In this document: one piece after another, positions 35,050-43,466 of the stretch | Position numbering within the stretch: position 1 is the stretch's first letter | Layout of the letters: each line of letters begins with the position of its first letter | Origin: Coriobacteriaceae bacterium AF45-21 | GTDB taxonomy: Bacteria; Actinomycetota; Coriobacteriia; Coriobacteriales; Coriobacteriaceae | DNA: 64,000 bases | Assembly (NCBI GenBank): GCA_027682925.1 | Contig: JAQCYU010000006.1 | Location: forward strand, 1 to 64,000 | Direction: 5' to 3' | Notes under the pieces: model-generated | Databases searched by the model: none | Told to the model about the DNA's origin: nothing | Seen by the model: only the letters and a program-made list of their open reading frames with translations | Made by a program: the position numbers and the translations under genes

Positions 35050-35210
35050 TCAGTCCCAAGGCATAATGGCGGCCATGCCAACAAGCAAAAACGAGTTGCC
35101 GGTGTCACGGAAAGGCAGGCGTCGGTCGATTCCACGTGAGACGGCTGTGCCGATCTGCACGGCCGCCCCTGCGCGTCCCGCGCTGCCCCCAAAGAGGTAC
35201 GTTTCCCCTT
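35050..35210 (-). pseudogene. Possible 3' fragment of a membrane-protein gene
   Basis: The minus strand is open from the E hairpin at 35214 down to a TGA at 35050-35052, with Gly/Ala-rich, membrane-like sequence (FGGSAGRAGAAVQIGTAVSR, then NSFLLVGMAAIMPWD). No start, no upstream part and no family assignment. It ends at a hairpin element as the other remnants do. The rest of 34937-35299 holds nothing I can support. Confidence 0.3.
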
Positions 35211-35213
35211 ATA

Positions 35214-35250
35214 AAACCTGCCAAAATAAACCTGTCCCTTTTTGGTCGGT
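35214..35250 (-). repeat. GGGACAG-loop hairpin, family E copy 3
   Basis: Minus-strand copy with loop AGGGACAGGTTTA and arms CCAAAA/TTTTGGCAGGTTT. It lies 50 bases upstream of an ABC ATPase gene. Confidence 0.75.
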
Positions 35251-35299
35251 GCGAAATGGGTAATACTAAAGAATTATCCGACCAGATGGGAACCGATCG

Positions 35300-36000
35300 A
35301 TGGCCTATATCGAATTCAAAGACGTCATCAAGCATACGGCGAGGGCGACGCCCGCATCCACGCGCTCGACGGCGCGAGCTTTACCGTTGAGCGTGGCGAG
35401 CTTGCCATTATCCTGGGCGCTTCAGGCGCCGGTAAAACCACGGCGCTCAACATCTTGGGCGGCATGGATACGGCGACCTCCGGCACCGTGACGGTGGACG
35501 GACGCGACGTGAGCTCCGCCAACGAGGCGCAGCTCGTGGAATATCGCCGCGCCGACGTCGGCTTTGTTTTTCAGTTCTACAATCTGGTCCCCAACCTGAC
35601 GGCGCTTGAAAACGTTGAGCTCGCGGCACAGATTTGCCCCGATTCGCTCGATGCCGAGCAAACGCTTCGTCAGGTTGGCCTGGGCGACCGCCTTGCTAAC
35701 TTTCCGGCGCAGCTTTCGGGCGGCGAGCAGCAGCGCGTGTCCATTGCCCGCGCGCTGGCCAAAAACCCCAAGCTGCTTCTATGCGACGAGCCCACGGGCG
35801 CCCTCGACTACAAAACCGGTAAGCAGATCTTGCAGCTGCTGCAGGACACCTGTCGCAAGCAGGGCATTACGGTCATCATCATCACGCACAACTCCGCGCT
35901 CGCGCCCATGGCCGATCGCCTGATTCGCTTTAAGAGCGGCCGCGTGGAGAGCGAGACGGTCCAGCAAAATCCCGTGCCTATCGAGACGATCGAGTGGTAG
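35300..36000 (+). pseudogene. ABC transporter ATP-binding protein, MacB/LolD type (frameshifted at N-terminus)
   Basis: The first ten codons (MAYIEFKDVIK) are in one frame and the rest in another. One base added near 35332 restores the usual KxYGEGDARIHALDG strand. The remainder is intact: Walker A GASGAGKTT, FVFQFYNLVPNLTALENV, signature LSGGEQQR, Walker [13 protein letters not shown] and H-loop THN. It energises the large FtsX-like permease encoded six bases downstream. Such pairs act in peptide-antibiotic sensing or export, or in lipoprotein release. Confidence 0.82.
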
Positions 36001-36005
36001 TGCCC

Positions 36006-38771
36006 ATGGACCAGGAGCGCCAAAACAGCCAAAACCACGATACGGAGCACGCGGGTCGCGACCGGGAGTTCGCGACCTACCGCACCGCTCAAAGCTCAAA
36101 TGATATGGTGCCGACGGTTTTTCGCCGTGGCATCTACCGCACAATCCGCGGCAGTCTTAAGCGCTTCTTGTCCATCGTGGTCATCACCGCGCTCGGCGTG
36201 AGCGTGATGTGCGGCCTCAAGGCGGGCTGCGAGGATTTGTGCGATTCGGTTGACGCCTACTTTGACCAGCAGAATGTCTACGACATCAACGTGCAGTCGA
36301 CCTATGGTCTGACCGATGACGATCTTGCTGCAATCCAAGAGGTCGATGGCGTCGAGACGGCCGAGGGCGTCTATACCGAGACCGCCTATACCGCCGTGGG
36401 TACGACGCGCGAGCGCGTGGTCGTGCAAAGTCTCTCCAAGGAGAACATCGATCAGCCGGTGCTCGTGAACGGCGATTTGCCCGAGAGCGCCGATGAGGTC
36501 GCGGTGACTTCGAAGTTCCTGAAGGCTTCGGGCAAAAAGCTCGGCGATACGGTGAGTTTTGCCGCCAATGACGCGAGCTCGTCGAACCAAAGCGCCAAGG
36601 ATCAGTTTGCCGCGGGCGAATACACCATTACGGCCGAGGTCCTCGACCCCACTGATGTGAGCTCTGACTCGACAGTCAACGCCTTTCGCGCTGCGTCGGC
36701 GGCGGACTATAAGTTCTATGTGAGCGAGGACGCCGCGACATCTTCTTCCTACTCCGCGGTCCATGTGATCGTCGAGGGAGCCAAGAGCCTCAACTCCTAT
36801 TCGGATGCCTACGCGGCAAAGATCAACAAGGTTAAGGGCAATATAGAGAAGATCCGCGAGGAGCGTGAGAAGGCGCGCGCTCAGGAGCTGACAGTCGACA
36901 CGCCGGCAAGCTTGGATGCGGCCGAGCGCCAGGCGAATATGCTCTTTGGGATCGAGCAGGACAACATCAATCGCATGGCCGAGGGCAGCGACGAGCGTGC
37001 GCAGGCGCAAGCCGACCTGGACCAGCGCCGTGCCGCCGCCGACCAGCAGTTTGCCGATGCCCGCGCCGAGCTCTCTGACCTTGGTGAATGCACCTGGTAC
37101 ATCCAGGACCGCGGCAATATCGCAAGCTACTCGAGCGTGGAGAGCGATAGCTCGTCAATTGAGGCCATCGCCACGGTGTTCCCGTTCATCTTCTTTATCG
37201 TCGCCGTGCTCATCAGCCTTACCACCGCCACGCGTATGGTCGAGGAGGAGCGCACGCTCATCGGCCTGTATAAGGCGCTCGGTTATTCGCGCGGGCGCAT
37301 CCTGTCCAAATACGTGGACTACGCGCTGTGGGCGTGTCTGATCGGTGGCGTGCTCGGCAATATCATCGGCTTTGTGGGCCTGCCGCTGTTCTTGTTTACG
37401 GTGTTCGACGACATGTATTCGCTGCCCCAGATGCTGCTTTCGTACGACATCGTGTCGTCGCTCGTGTCGGTGGCGCTATTTGCCGTGGGCGTGGTGGGCG
37501 CTACGATTATTGCCTGCCGCCACGAGATGGCCGAGACCCCTGCCTCGCTCATGCGTCCCAAGGCCCCGCGTGCCGGCTCGCGCATCTTGCTTGAGCGCAT
37601 CGGCTTTATTTGGCGACGTATGAGCTTTTTGAACAAGGTGGCAGCACGTAACCTGTTCCGCTACAAAAAGCGTGCCTTTATGACCATCTTTGGCATCGCG
37701 GGTTGCACCGCGCTTGTGATCTGCGGTATGGGTATTCGCGACACGTCGGTCGCGCTTTCGCCCAAGCAGTACGGCCACATCACACGCTACGATCTGCTGG
37801 CGGTCGCCAATCCCGACGATTTTTCGCAGACGTGCGCGGCGCTCGACGAGCGAAGCGCGGTCAAGGATTCCGGTGTGACCGTAACTTCGACGCTGCCGAT
37901 CATGACTGACAACGTTACCTTTACGTTTGGCGGCAAGAGCGAGACCGTGCAGCTCATCGTGATTCCCGACGACCGCACGGGTGACTTGGGCGATTACGTG
38001 CGCCTTGAGGATGAGTCCAAAGAGCCGCTGTCTTTGCGTGACGGAGACGTGTATCTGAGTAAGAGTTCACAGTTGGTGCTGGGGATTCAGCCGGGCGATA
38101 TGGCACACGTCCAGGATTCGTCGCTCAATGTTGCCAAGGTCAAGGTCAGCGACATTTCGCTTAACTATCTGGGCAACACGCTTTACATGACGCAGAGCAC
38201 CTATGAGCGCGCGTTCGGTCGAAGCGCGCGCCTCAACGGCATCCTTGCGCTGCTTAAGGGTTCGTCGGCCGATCAGATTGCGTTTACCAACTGTCTTAAG
38301 AGCGATGGTTGGATTACGCTGTCGAGTACCGCCGAGCATTGGGAAAACTATGAGGCAAACTTTACGATTATCAATTCGGTCGTGGTGCTTGTGACCTTTA
38401 TGGCGGCGTGCCTGTCGTTTGTGGTGGTGTTTACGCTGTCCAACACGAATATCTCCGAGCGCGAGCGCGAGCTGGCAACCATTAAGGTACTGGGCTTCCG
38501 CCGTGGCGAGGTACACCATTACGTTAATAAGGAGACGTTGATTCTCACGGCAATCGGCGCCGCGCTGGGCGTGCCGCTGGGTGGCCTGCTTGCCGAGAGC
38601 TTTACGTACATCCTGCAGATGCCGTCGCTGTACTTTGACGTCGAAGTCGAGCCGCTGAGTTACGTGCTGTCCGTTCTGCTGGCCTTTGCCTTTACGTTTA
38701 TCGTCAACCTCGCCACCAACCGTACCCTCAACAAGATCGACATGGTCGGCGCCCTCAAGAGCGCCGAGTAA
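36006..38771 (+). CDS. ABC transporter permease with FtsX domains
   Basis: The 921-residue protein has an N-terminal membrane helix near residue 50, a long extracellular domain (about 70-360) ending in a charged coiled-coil-like stretch rich in Glu, Arg, Ala and Gln, three helices with the FtsX pattern around ATRMVEEERTLIGLYKALGYSRG, a second extracellular domain, and a last FtsX unit around NISERERELATIKVLGFRRGEV. It partners the preceding ATPase. I start at ATG 36006; GTG codons at 35994 and 36000 are possible alternatives. The coiled-coil region could act as a mechanical transmission to a cell-wall or peptide target. Confidence 0.85.
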   Translation: MDQERQNSQNHDTEHAGRDREFATYRTAQSSNDMVPTVFRRGIYRTIRGSLKRFLSIVVITALGVSVMCGLKAGCEDLCDSVDAYFDQQNVYDINVQSTYGLTDDDLAAIQEVDGVETAEGVYTETAYTAVGTTRERVVVQSLSKENIDQPVLVNGDLPESADEVAVTSKFLKASGKKLGDTVSFAANDASSSNQSAKDQFAAGEYTITAEVLDPTDVSSDSTVNAFRAASAADYKFYVSEDAATSSSYSAVHVIVEGAKSLNSYSDAYAAKINKVKGNIEKIREEREKARAQELTVDTPASLDAAERQANMLFGIEQDNINRMAEGSDERAQAQADLDQRRAAADQQFADARAELSDLGECTWYIQDRGNIASYSSVESDSSSIEAIATVFPFIFFIVAVLISLTTATRMVEEERTLIGLYKALGYSRGRILSKYVDYALWACLIGGVLGNIIGFVGLPLFLFTVFDDMYSLPQMLLSYDIVSSLVSVALFAVGVVGATIIACRHEMAETPASLMRPKAPRAGSRILLERIGFIWRRMSFLNKVAARNLFRYKKRAFMTIFGIAGCTALVICGMGIRDTSVALSPKQYGHITRYDLLAVANPDDFSQTCAALDERSAVKDSGVTVTSTLPIMTDNVTFTFGGKSETVQLIVIPDDRTGDLGDYVRLEDESKEPLSLRDGDVYLSKSSQLVLGIQPGDMAHVQDSSLNVAKVKVSDISLNYLGNTLYMTQSTYERAFGRSARLNGILALLKGSSADQIAFTNCLKSDGWITLSSTAEHWENYEANFTIINSVVVLVTFMAACLSFVVVFTLSNTNISERERELATIKVLGFRRGEVHHYVNKETLILTAIGAALGVPLGGLLAESFTYILQMPSLYFDVEVEPLSYVLSVLLAFAFTFIVNLATNRTLNKIDMVGALKSAE

Positions 38772-38806
38772 CCTGCCAAAAAGGGACAGGTTTATTTTGG
38801 CAGGTT
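38770..38806 (+). repeat. GGGACAG-loop hairpin, family E copy 4
   Basis: Perfect 12-bp arms AACCTGCCAAAA/TTTTGGCAGGTT with loop AGGGACAGGTTTA and tail TTATCTGGGCGAACG. It begins inside the stop codon of the FtsX permease. Confidence 0.85.
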
Positions 38807-38888
38807 TTATCTGGGCGAACGCCAGGCAACCATTAGGTGGCCCGGCGTTTGCCCCGTTTTGCTGGGAGAGGTCTGTCGTTCAGTGCTC

Positions 38889-39209
38889 TTACTGGCCAAT
38901 CCAGTGTTGCGCATAGCTCTTAATGTCCTCGGTAAAACCGTCAAGGTCGTCAAGGGTGATCACGCTGTCGATAAGCAAATTGGCTATCTCGCGGTGCATT
39001 GTGCTGCGGCGAATGTCGTTTGCAATTACGCCTGAGGACAGCTTGTCTCTATTGAGGCGCTCTTCTAGTGCCCAAAATCTACTGGACGCTTCGCTGTCGC
39101 CGTTCAGTATCTCAACGTACTGGCCGATGAGCTTTTCCATATAACGTTCTTGCCATTGAGGAAGCATTTTCTTAAACAGCTTCCAGTCGCTTTCGGCTAC
39201 GTCGCGCAT
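38889..39209 (-). CDS. Uncharacterised 106-residue protein
   Basis: ATG (complement of 39207-39209) follows GGAGG. The protein is alpha-helical and charged, with SDWKLFKKMLPQWQERYMEKL, a RFWALEERLNRD segment and a C-terminal ITLDDLDGFTEDIK. I recall the pattern from a common family in gut Firmicutes and Coriobacteriia that databases sometimes mislabel as a multidrug transporter; it has no membrane helix. Function unknown. It stands alone between repeat elements. Confidence 0.65.
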   Translation of the reverse strand: MRDVAESDWKLFKKMLPQWQERYMEKLIGQYVEILNGDSEASSRFWALEERLNRDKLSSGVIANDIRRSTMHREIANLLIDSVITLDDLDGFTEDIKSYAQHWIGQ

Positions 39210-39338
39210 ATGTCCTCCGCTCGTTAAACGGGCTTTTCCATTTGCCTTTCATTCTATTTGGTTTTCGCTCACAGGCGTGGATGAGAGGCTCTCTTTAGCC
39301 TTCGAGATTGGGCTTGAATGGGTCGTATGCCGCAAAAT

Positions 39339-39477
39339 GGGCCTATCTACTACGTTTGCTACCACACTCTCGACCATGACAAAGATTATGAAATTAAAAC
39401 CGCAGGTAGAGGCTCGCCAATTTTCGGAAAAGGCGGGTATGGTCGGCCCTCTCGAGTTAAACGTAGTAAATAGGCCC
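39339..39477. repeat. 139-bp inverted repeat (family H)
   Basis: Arms 39339-39357 and 39459-39477 match at 18 of 19 bases and read GGGCCTATYTACTACGTTT. No gene is inside. The arm contains CCTATCT, a word also found beside the arms of the hairpins at 39539 and 60789. Confidence 0.65.
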
Positions 39478-39538
39478 TTTTCTTGGTGTGCGGTCAGCTC
39501 AATGCTAATCTCCGTGCCGGAACTGACCCAGTTGTTTG

Positions 39539-39609
39539 TAAGTTGCGGTGACATACGGACTGTTTGGCGCTTTGGAGCTTCAAAACAGTCCCTATCTCAC
39601 CGCAACTTA
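39539..39609. repeat. TTGCGGTGA hairpin, family I copy 1
   Basis: Outer arms TAAGTTGCGGTGA/TCACCGCAACTTA are perfect over 13 bp. Inner arms GGACTGTTT/AAACAGTCC are perfect over 9 bp. Confidence 0.75.
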
Positions 39610-39652
39610 GGAGAAGGGCGGGGGTGGTTGGGTGCTGGTGGGTCGGAGCGTG

Positions 39653-40567
39653 TTAGGCCTGTTGGCGGTGCTTCCATTGTTTGCGGCACCAGCGCATGAG
39701 TGCTTTTACGACTGGGATGGTGATGAGTATTACCCAGGCGGGATGGGGTTGCTCCAGGCAGAGCCACATGTAGAGGAACCATGCCTCGGCACTGACCGAA
39801 TAGACGACATCGATCAGCTTAGATAAGTGGCGTTGGTCGATAAAGTCGCCAAGCGCGTAATAGACGGGAATCAAAAAGACGAGGAAGAGTCCCGTAGCCC
39901 ATGTGCCGTAGACAATGCCGAGCACCAGATAGGCGAGAATGACAAGTGCGGGGAAGGGGAATTTGTTCCATGCACGTCCGACCTTAGTGTGGAAATGCTT
40001 GCCATGATGGTCGAGCTTGTCGTGTGCTTCCTTCCAGCTGGAAAACGTCTCGCCGTCGATGGTGACGGTGCCGTCGTCATTGGTACGCACGCTATGTCCA
40101 TCGTCCTCAAGCGTATCGATATGCACGCCGCCCGGCCCCACATGCACCTCTTCGCCCTTGCGCTCGTTGGTCACATGGATGCCGTTCCAGCCAACATGGA
40201 CTTCCTCGCCTTTATTGGGATCAATGACGTGGATGCCGCGCGCGAGGGAAATATCGACAAGTGGTTTGTCGCCGCAATCGGCGTGCTCGGCAGAATCTTC
40301 GGCCTCTTTAGCCTCATCCACCGTTTCGGTGCTGCCGTCCTCTGAGCCATCGGCATCACTAGCCGCTTCCCCATACAACAACTCATCCAGCGACACACCA
40401 TACAGCGCGGCGAGCGCAATAAGGTTATCGGTATCGGGCGAGGATTCGCTGCGCTCCCATTTACTGACAGCCTGACGACTCACGCCCAACTGGGCGGCAA
40501 GTGCCTCCTGAGAAAGCCCGGCAGCCTTGCGGCGATCAACGAGCCGCTGTGCTATCGCAAGATCCAT
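39653..40567 (-). CDS. XRE-type regulator with C-terminal membrane domain
   Basis: The 304-residue protein starts with a Cro/CI helix-turn-helix (GLSQEALAAQLGVSRQAVSK), followed by an acidic linker. A short repeated module follows, in which GIHV and KGEEVHVG recur (about residues 110-150), then a HisLys-rich segment and three or four membrane helices. It may act as a membrane-tethered transcription factor. ATG (complement of 40565-40567) follows AAAGGAAC. Copies of the TTGCGGTGA hairpin lie on both sides of the gene, at 39539 and 40754. Target genes are unknown. Confidence 0.78.
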   Translation of the reverse strand: MDLAIAQRLVDRRKAAGLSQEALAAQLGVSRQAVSKWERSESSPDTDNLIALAALYGVSLDELLYGEAASDADGSEDGSTETVDEAKEAEDSAEHADCGDKPLVDISLARGIHVIDPNKGEEVHVGWNGIHVTNERKGEEVHVGPGGVHIDTLEDDGHSVRTNDDGTVTIDGETFSSWKEAHDKLDHHGKHFHTKVGRAWNKFPFPALVILAYLVLGIVYGTWATGLFLVFLIPVYYALGDFIDQRHLSKLIDVVYSVSAEAWFLYMWLCLEQPHPAWVILITIPVVKALMRWCRKQWKHRQQA

Positions 40568-40753
40568 GGCAGTTCCTTTCATGTGGTGACCGTAATCGAA
40601 TGAGCCGAGTATGCCGAGAACAAGCGGTAGCGACCACCATTTCTAGTTAGAATCTGCCCCAACCCTACCGCAACTACCGGTAGCAATCCCTAACGACCAG
40701 CCATTTCAGGACAAATGTCAGTGCAAGTAGCAGCCAAGAGTCCCCACTCAGTA

Positions 40754-40820
40754 AGTTGCGGTGGAATAGTTTCTGGATTCAGCCATTTGCGGACTAAGCA
40801 GGAAATATTTCACCGCAACT
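40754..40820. repeat. TTGCGGTGA hairpin, family I copy 2
   Basis: AGTTGCGGTG and CACCGCAACT are perfect 10-bp arms. The interior differs from copy 1. The gap 40568-40753 also carries short CCGCAACT and CGGTAGC words but no gene. Confidence 0.65.
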
Positions 40821-40881
40821 CAATTCCAGCCCAGGCACCCGCAGCAAGAAGACGAATAGCCCCGGCGAGTATGTAAACGCA

Positions 40882-40978
40882 GGGCCCTCCGACCCCGCCC
40901 GACGATTTCGATTGGCGACCTTTGACGGAGTCAAGGGAGGAGCCAAATCGAAATACGTCGGGCGGGGTCGGAGGGCCC
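40882..40978. repeat. 97-bp long stem upstream of a convergent end (element L)
   Basis: Outer arms of 23 bp (40882-40904 and 40956-40978) are perfect. Inner arms ATTTCGATTGGC and GCCAAATCGAAAT continue the stem. It lies 23 bases beyond the stop of phosphofructokinase and may terminate that gene. Confidence 0.7.
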
Positions 40979-41001
40979 GATGGGATGGATTTCGGCCGAG
41001 G

Positions 41002-42081
41002 CTATTCGTCGCCGAAGCTGATGCCTAACGCCTTGGCCTCGCGCACCAGATCGCTCTGGGGGTCGACAAACTTGAGCTTGCCGGCGACCTCCTCGAGTGG
41101 CATATGGCACATCTTGCCGTCGCGCAGGGCGATCATGTAACCAAACTCGCCGCGCAGGCAGCCAAGCGCGGCCTCGACGCCGCACTGGGTCGCAAAGATG
41201 CGGTCCTGAGCGTCGGGCTGACCGCCGCGCTGCGTGTGGCCGGGGATGGCGACGCGGGTCTCGCGACCGGTCTTGGCCTCGATCTCCTTGGCGATGTCGT
41301 AGACGATCGACGGGCTCGTACGCTCAGCGAGCTTCTTCTTGTACTCCTTCTTGGACAGCGCCGCGTCCTCCTTGGAGATAGCGCCCTCGGCGACGGCTAC
41401 GATCGTAAAGCGGCTGCCGGTCTCCATGCGATGCTCGATGGTCTTGATGACGTTATCCATGTCGTAGGGGATCTCGGGAATCAAGATGACATCCGCGCCG
41501 CCCGCGACGCCGGCGTACAGTGGAATCCAGCCAACCTTGTGGCCCATGATCTCGATAACGAACACGCGGCCGTGACTCGAGGCGGTAGTGTGGATGTCGT
41601 CGATGCACTTGGTGGCGACGTCGATGGCGCTCGTAAAACCAAACGTCAGCTCGGTGCCCCAAGTGTCGTTATCGATGGTCTTGGGCAGGGCGATAACGTT
41701 GAGGCCCTCTTCGCGCAGGCGGTTGGCGGTCTTGGTGGAGCCGTTACCGCCTAGCATAAACAGGCAGTCGAGCTGCAGCTTATGATAGGTGTGGACCATC
41801 GCGGGCACCTTCTCGACACCATCGGCCTCGGGGGTATCCAGACGCTTGAACGGCGTGCGGCTCGTGCCCAGGATGGTGCCGCCGCGGGTGAGGATACCGC
41901 TAAAATCGGCGGGCGTCATGACGCGGAACCTGCTGTAGATAAGGCCCTGGTAGCCGTCCTCAAAACCGTAGATCTCGATAGGTTCTTCGCTATTGGTCAT
42001 AAGCGTTTTGACGATGCCGCGCATGGTGGCGTTGAGCGCTTGGCAGTCGCCGCCACTGGTAAGAAGACCGATCCTAAGCAT
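41002..42081 (-). CDS. pfkA: 6-phosphofructokinase (group III-like)
   Basis: The 359-residue enzyme phosphorylates fructose 6-phosphate. Motifs: TSGGDCQALNATMRG at the start, the phosphate-donor loop GGNGSTKTAN near residue 111, PKTIDNDT near 133, and GHTQRGGQPDAQDR. The donor loop is unusual: ATP enzymes have GGDGS and pyrophosphate enzymes GGDD, whereas here Asn113 replaces the Asp and Gly follows. PKTIDND with Lys is typical of group III and pyrophosphate-type enzymes. The Gly after Asn favours ATP as donor. ATG (complement of 42079-42081) follows GGAAGGA. Confidence 0.88.
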   Translation of the reverse strand: MLRIGLLTSGGDCQALNATMRGIVKTLMTNSEEPIEIYGFEDGYQGLIYSRFRVMTPADFSGILTRGGTILGTSRTPFKRLDTPEADGVEKVPAMVHTYHKLQLDCLFMLGGNGSTKTANRLREEGLNVIALPKTIDNDTWGTELTFGFTSAIDVATKCIDDIHTTASSHGRVFVIEIMGHKVGWIPLYAGVAGGADVILIPEIPYDMDNVIKTIEHRMETGSRFTIVAVAEGAISKEDAALSKKEYKKKLAERTSPSIVYDIAKEIEAKTGRETRVAIPGHTQRGGQPDAQDRIFATQCGVEAALGCLRGEFGYMIALRDGKMCHMPLEEVAGKLKFVDPQSDLVREAKALGISFGDE

Positions 42082-42220
42082 GATGAATCCTTCCGGGCAA
42101 GTTATAACATGCGCATAAGTTTACCCCCGCACACTGTTGATACGGGGGTAAAACGTGTTAGCTCAAGCGTATGGAAATGTAAGCAACGCCAGGGAACGTA
42201 AGGTCGACGGGCCTGGCTCC

Positions 42221-43306
42221 TTACAGTGTGAAGGCATCGACGTTGCCCCAGTGGCGGCGCAGCGTGATGGCGGCAGCGGGCTCGGTATTGTCAAAGACGA
42301 CCGACCATTGCGTATTGCTGGTGATGTCTTCCGGATTGGGCTCTTGCGCCGCAGCGCGAAGGGCCTTCCAAGCGACTGCCTCGTCTTGGGCGCCGGCATG
42401 GGCGTCGAGGACATCGGCGATTGCGACGGCGCGCTCTTTACCATGGCCCAGCTCGCCATTCTTTTGGTTGGGCAGCACTTCGTCGCCATAGCAGGCGTAG
42501 AAGTTTGTAACCTGGCGTACAGGAGTCGCTTTGAAAGCGCGGTCCGGATCGCGCGGATCCCACTCTACTACGCGCGCGTCACCGGCGGCGTCGTTGATAA
42601 AGAAGTGGTAATCGCGTCCTGCCATGGCGTGCATGTCGTAGGCGGAAAGCAGGTCGACAGCTTCTTGCGTGGTGGTGGCACGGTCGAGCACCAGACGGAT
42701 GGCGAGCGAGGTATTGATGACGGGGCGTTGCGTGTCCTGGTCACAGGGCTTGGAATCCAGGGTGAGTACGGCAATGGACACGCCGCACTCGTTAACACCG
42801 TCGAGCTGGGCAAACGGGCCCATGAGTGCGGCGGCGCGTCCGGCGACGGAGTCGAGCGGAGTGTTATCGCCCAGGTTGTTAAGGGCGGCAAACCCGATGG
42901 AGGCATAACCGCCGCGTGGGTGATTGCGCACCAGCAGCGCCGAGGTGTCGTCCTTAAAGTCGTAATTGCGACCGGTGCGCACGCGGCCTTCGGCATCTAC
43001 GGCGACAAAAGCGCTGCAGGCAAACTGGGGCGCCTGGACATGTGCCGGCACACCGGGCAGCACCTGCGCCACCACGGCATCGATGTAGGCCTGGTCGTCG
43101 CGCACGCCAGCGGCAATGATGCGATCAAGATCGTAGTCGTAGGCAATGTCGATTGCGTACAGGTCATAGCCATCCGTGTAGCCGGTCAAGCGTTTGAGTG
43201 ACGCGGCGGACTTGATTTGTTTGTGATAAACGATGCCGGTGGCAGCGGCAAGGCCGACGGCGACTCCCGCGACACCGCAGGCGATGGCAATGTTACGTGG
43301 CTTCAT
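42221..43306 (-). CDS. C45/linear-amide Ntn hydrolase with N-terminal membrane anchor
   Basis: The 361-residue protein begins with a hydrophobic signal-anchor (GVAGVAVGLAAATGIVY). The catalytic region has FACSAFVAVD near residue 95, whose Cys would be the nucleophile after autoprocessing, then GRNYDFKDD, a GVNECGVSIAVLTLDS segment and a NFYACYGDE strand. This is the pattern of choloylglycine hydrolase and isopenicillin-N acyltransferase relatives. It should cleave an amide bond of a small molecule at or outside the membrane. A bile-salt substrate is possible in a gut organism, but true bile-salt hydrolases have the Cys at position 2. Confidence 0.7.
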   Translation of the reverse strand: MKPRNIAIACGVAGVAVGLAAATGIVYHKQIKSAASLKRLTGYTDGYDLYAIDIAYDYDLDRIIAAGVRDDQAYIDAVVAQVLPGVPAHVQAPQFACSAFVAVDAEGRVRTGRNYDFKDDTSALLVRNHPRGGYASIGFAALNNLGDNTPLDSVAGRAAALMGPFAQLDGVNECGVSIAVLTLDSKPCDQDTQRPVINTSLAIRLVLDRATTTQEAVDLLSAYDMHAMAGRDYHFFINDAAGDARVVEWDPRDPDRAFKATPVRQVTNFYACYGDEVLPNQKNGELGHGKERAVAIADVLDAHAGAQDEAVAWKALRAAAQEPNPEDITSNTQWSVVFDNTEPAAAITLRRHWGNVDAFTL

Positions 43307-43466
43307 GACGGCTCCTTTCGTCCTGTTAGCGTAATTGTCGCAAAAGGAGTGCGGGCATGATGGCTCAACTTGGCGAGCGGCGCGGGATTAAACATGGAAT
43401 GAAAGGCACGGCACTGGCGCGGCGGGGTATGCTGGAGGGGACCATCAACCAGCGAAAGGGGAGAGC

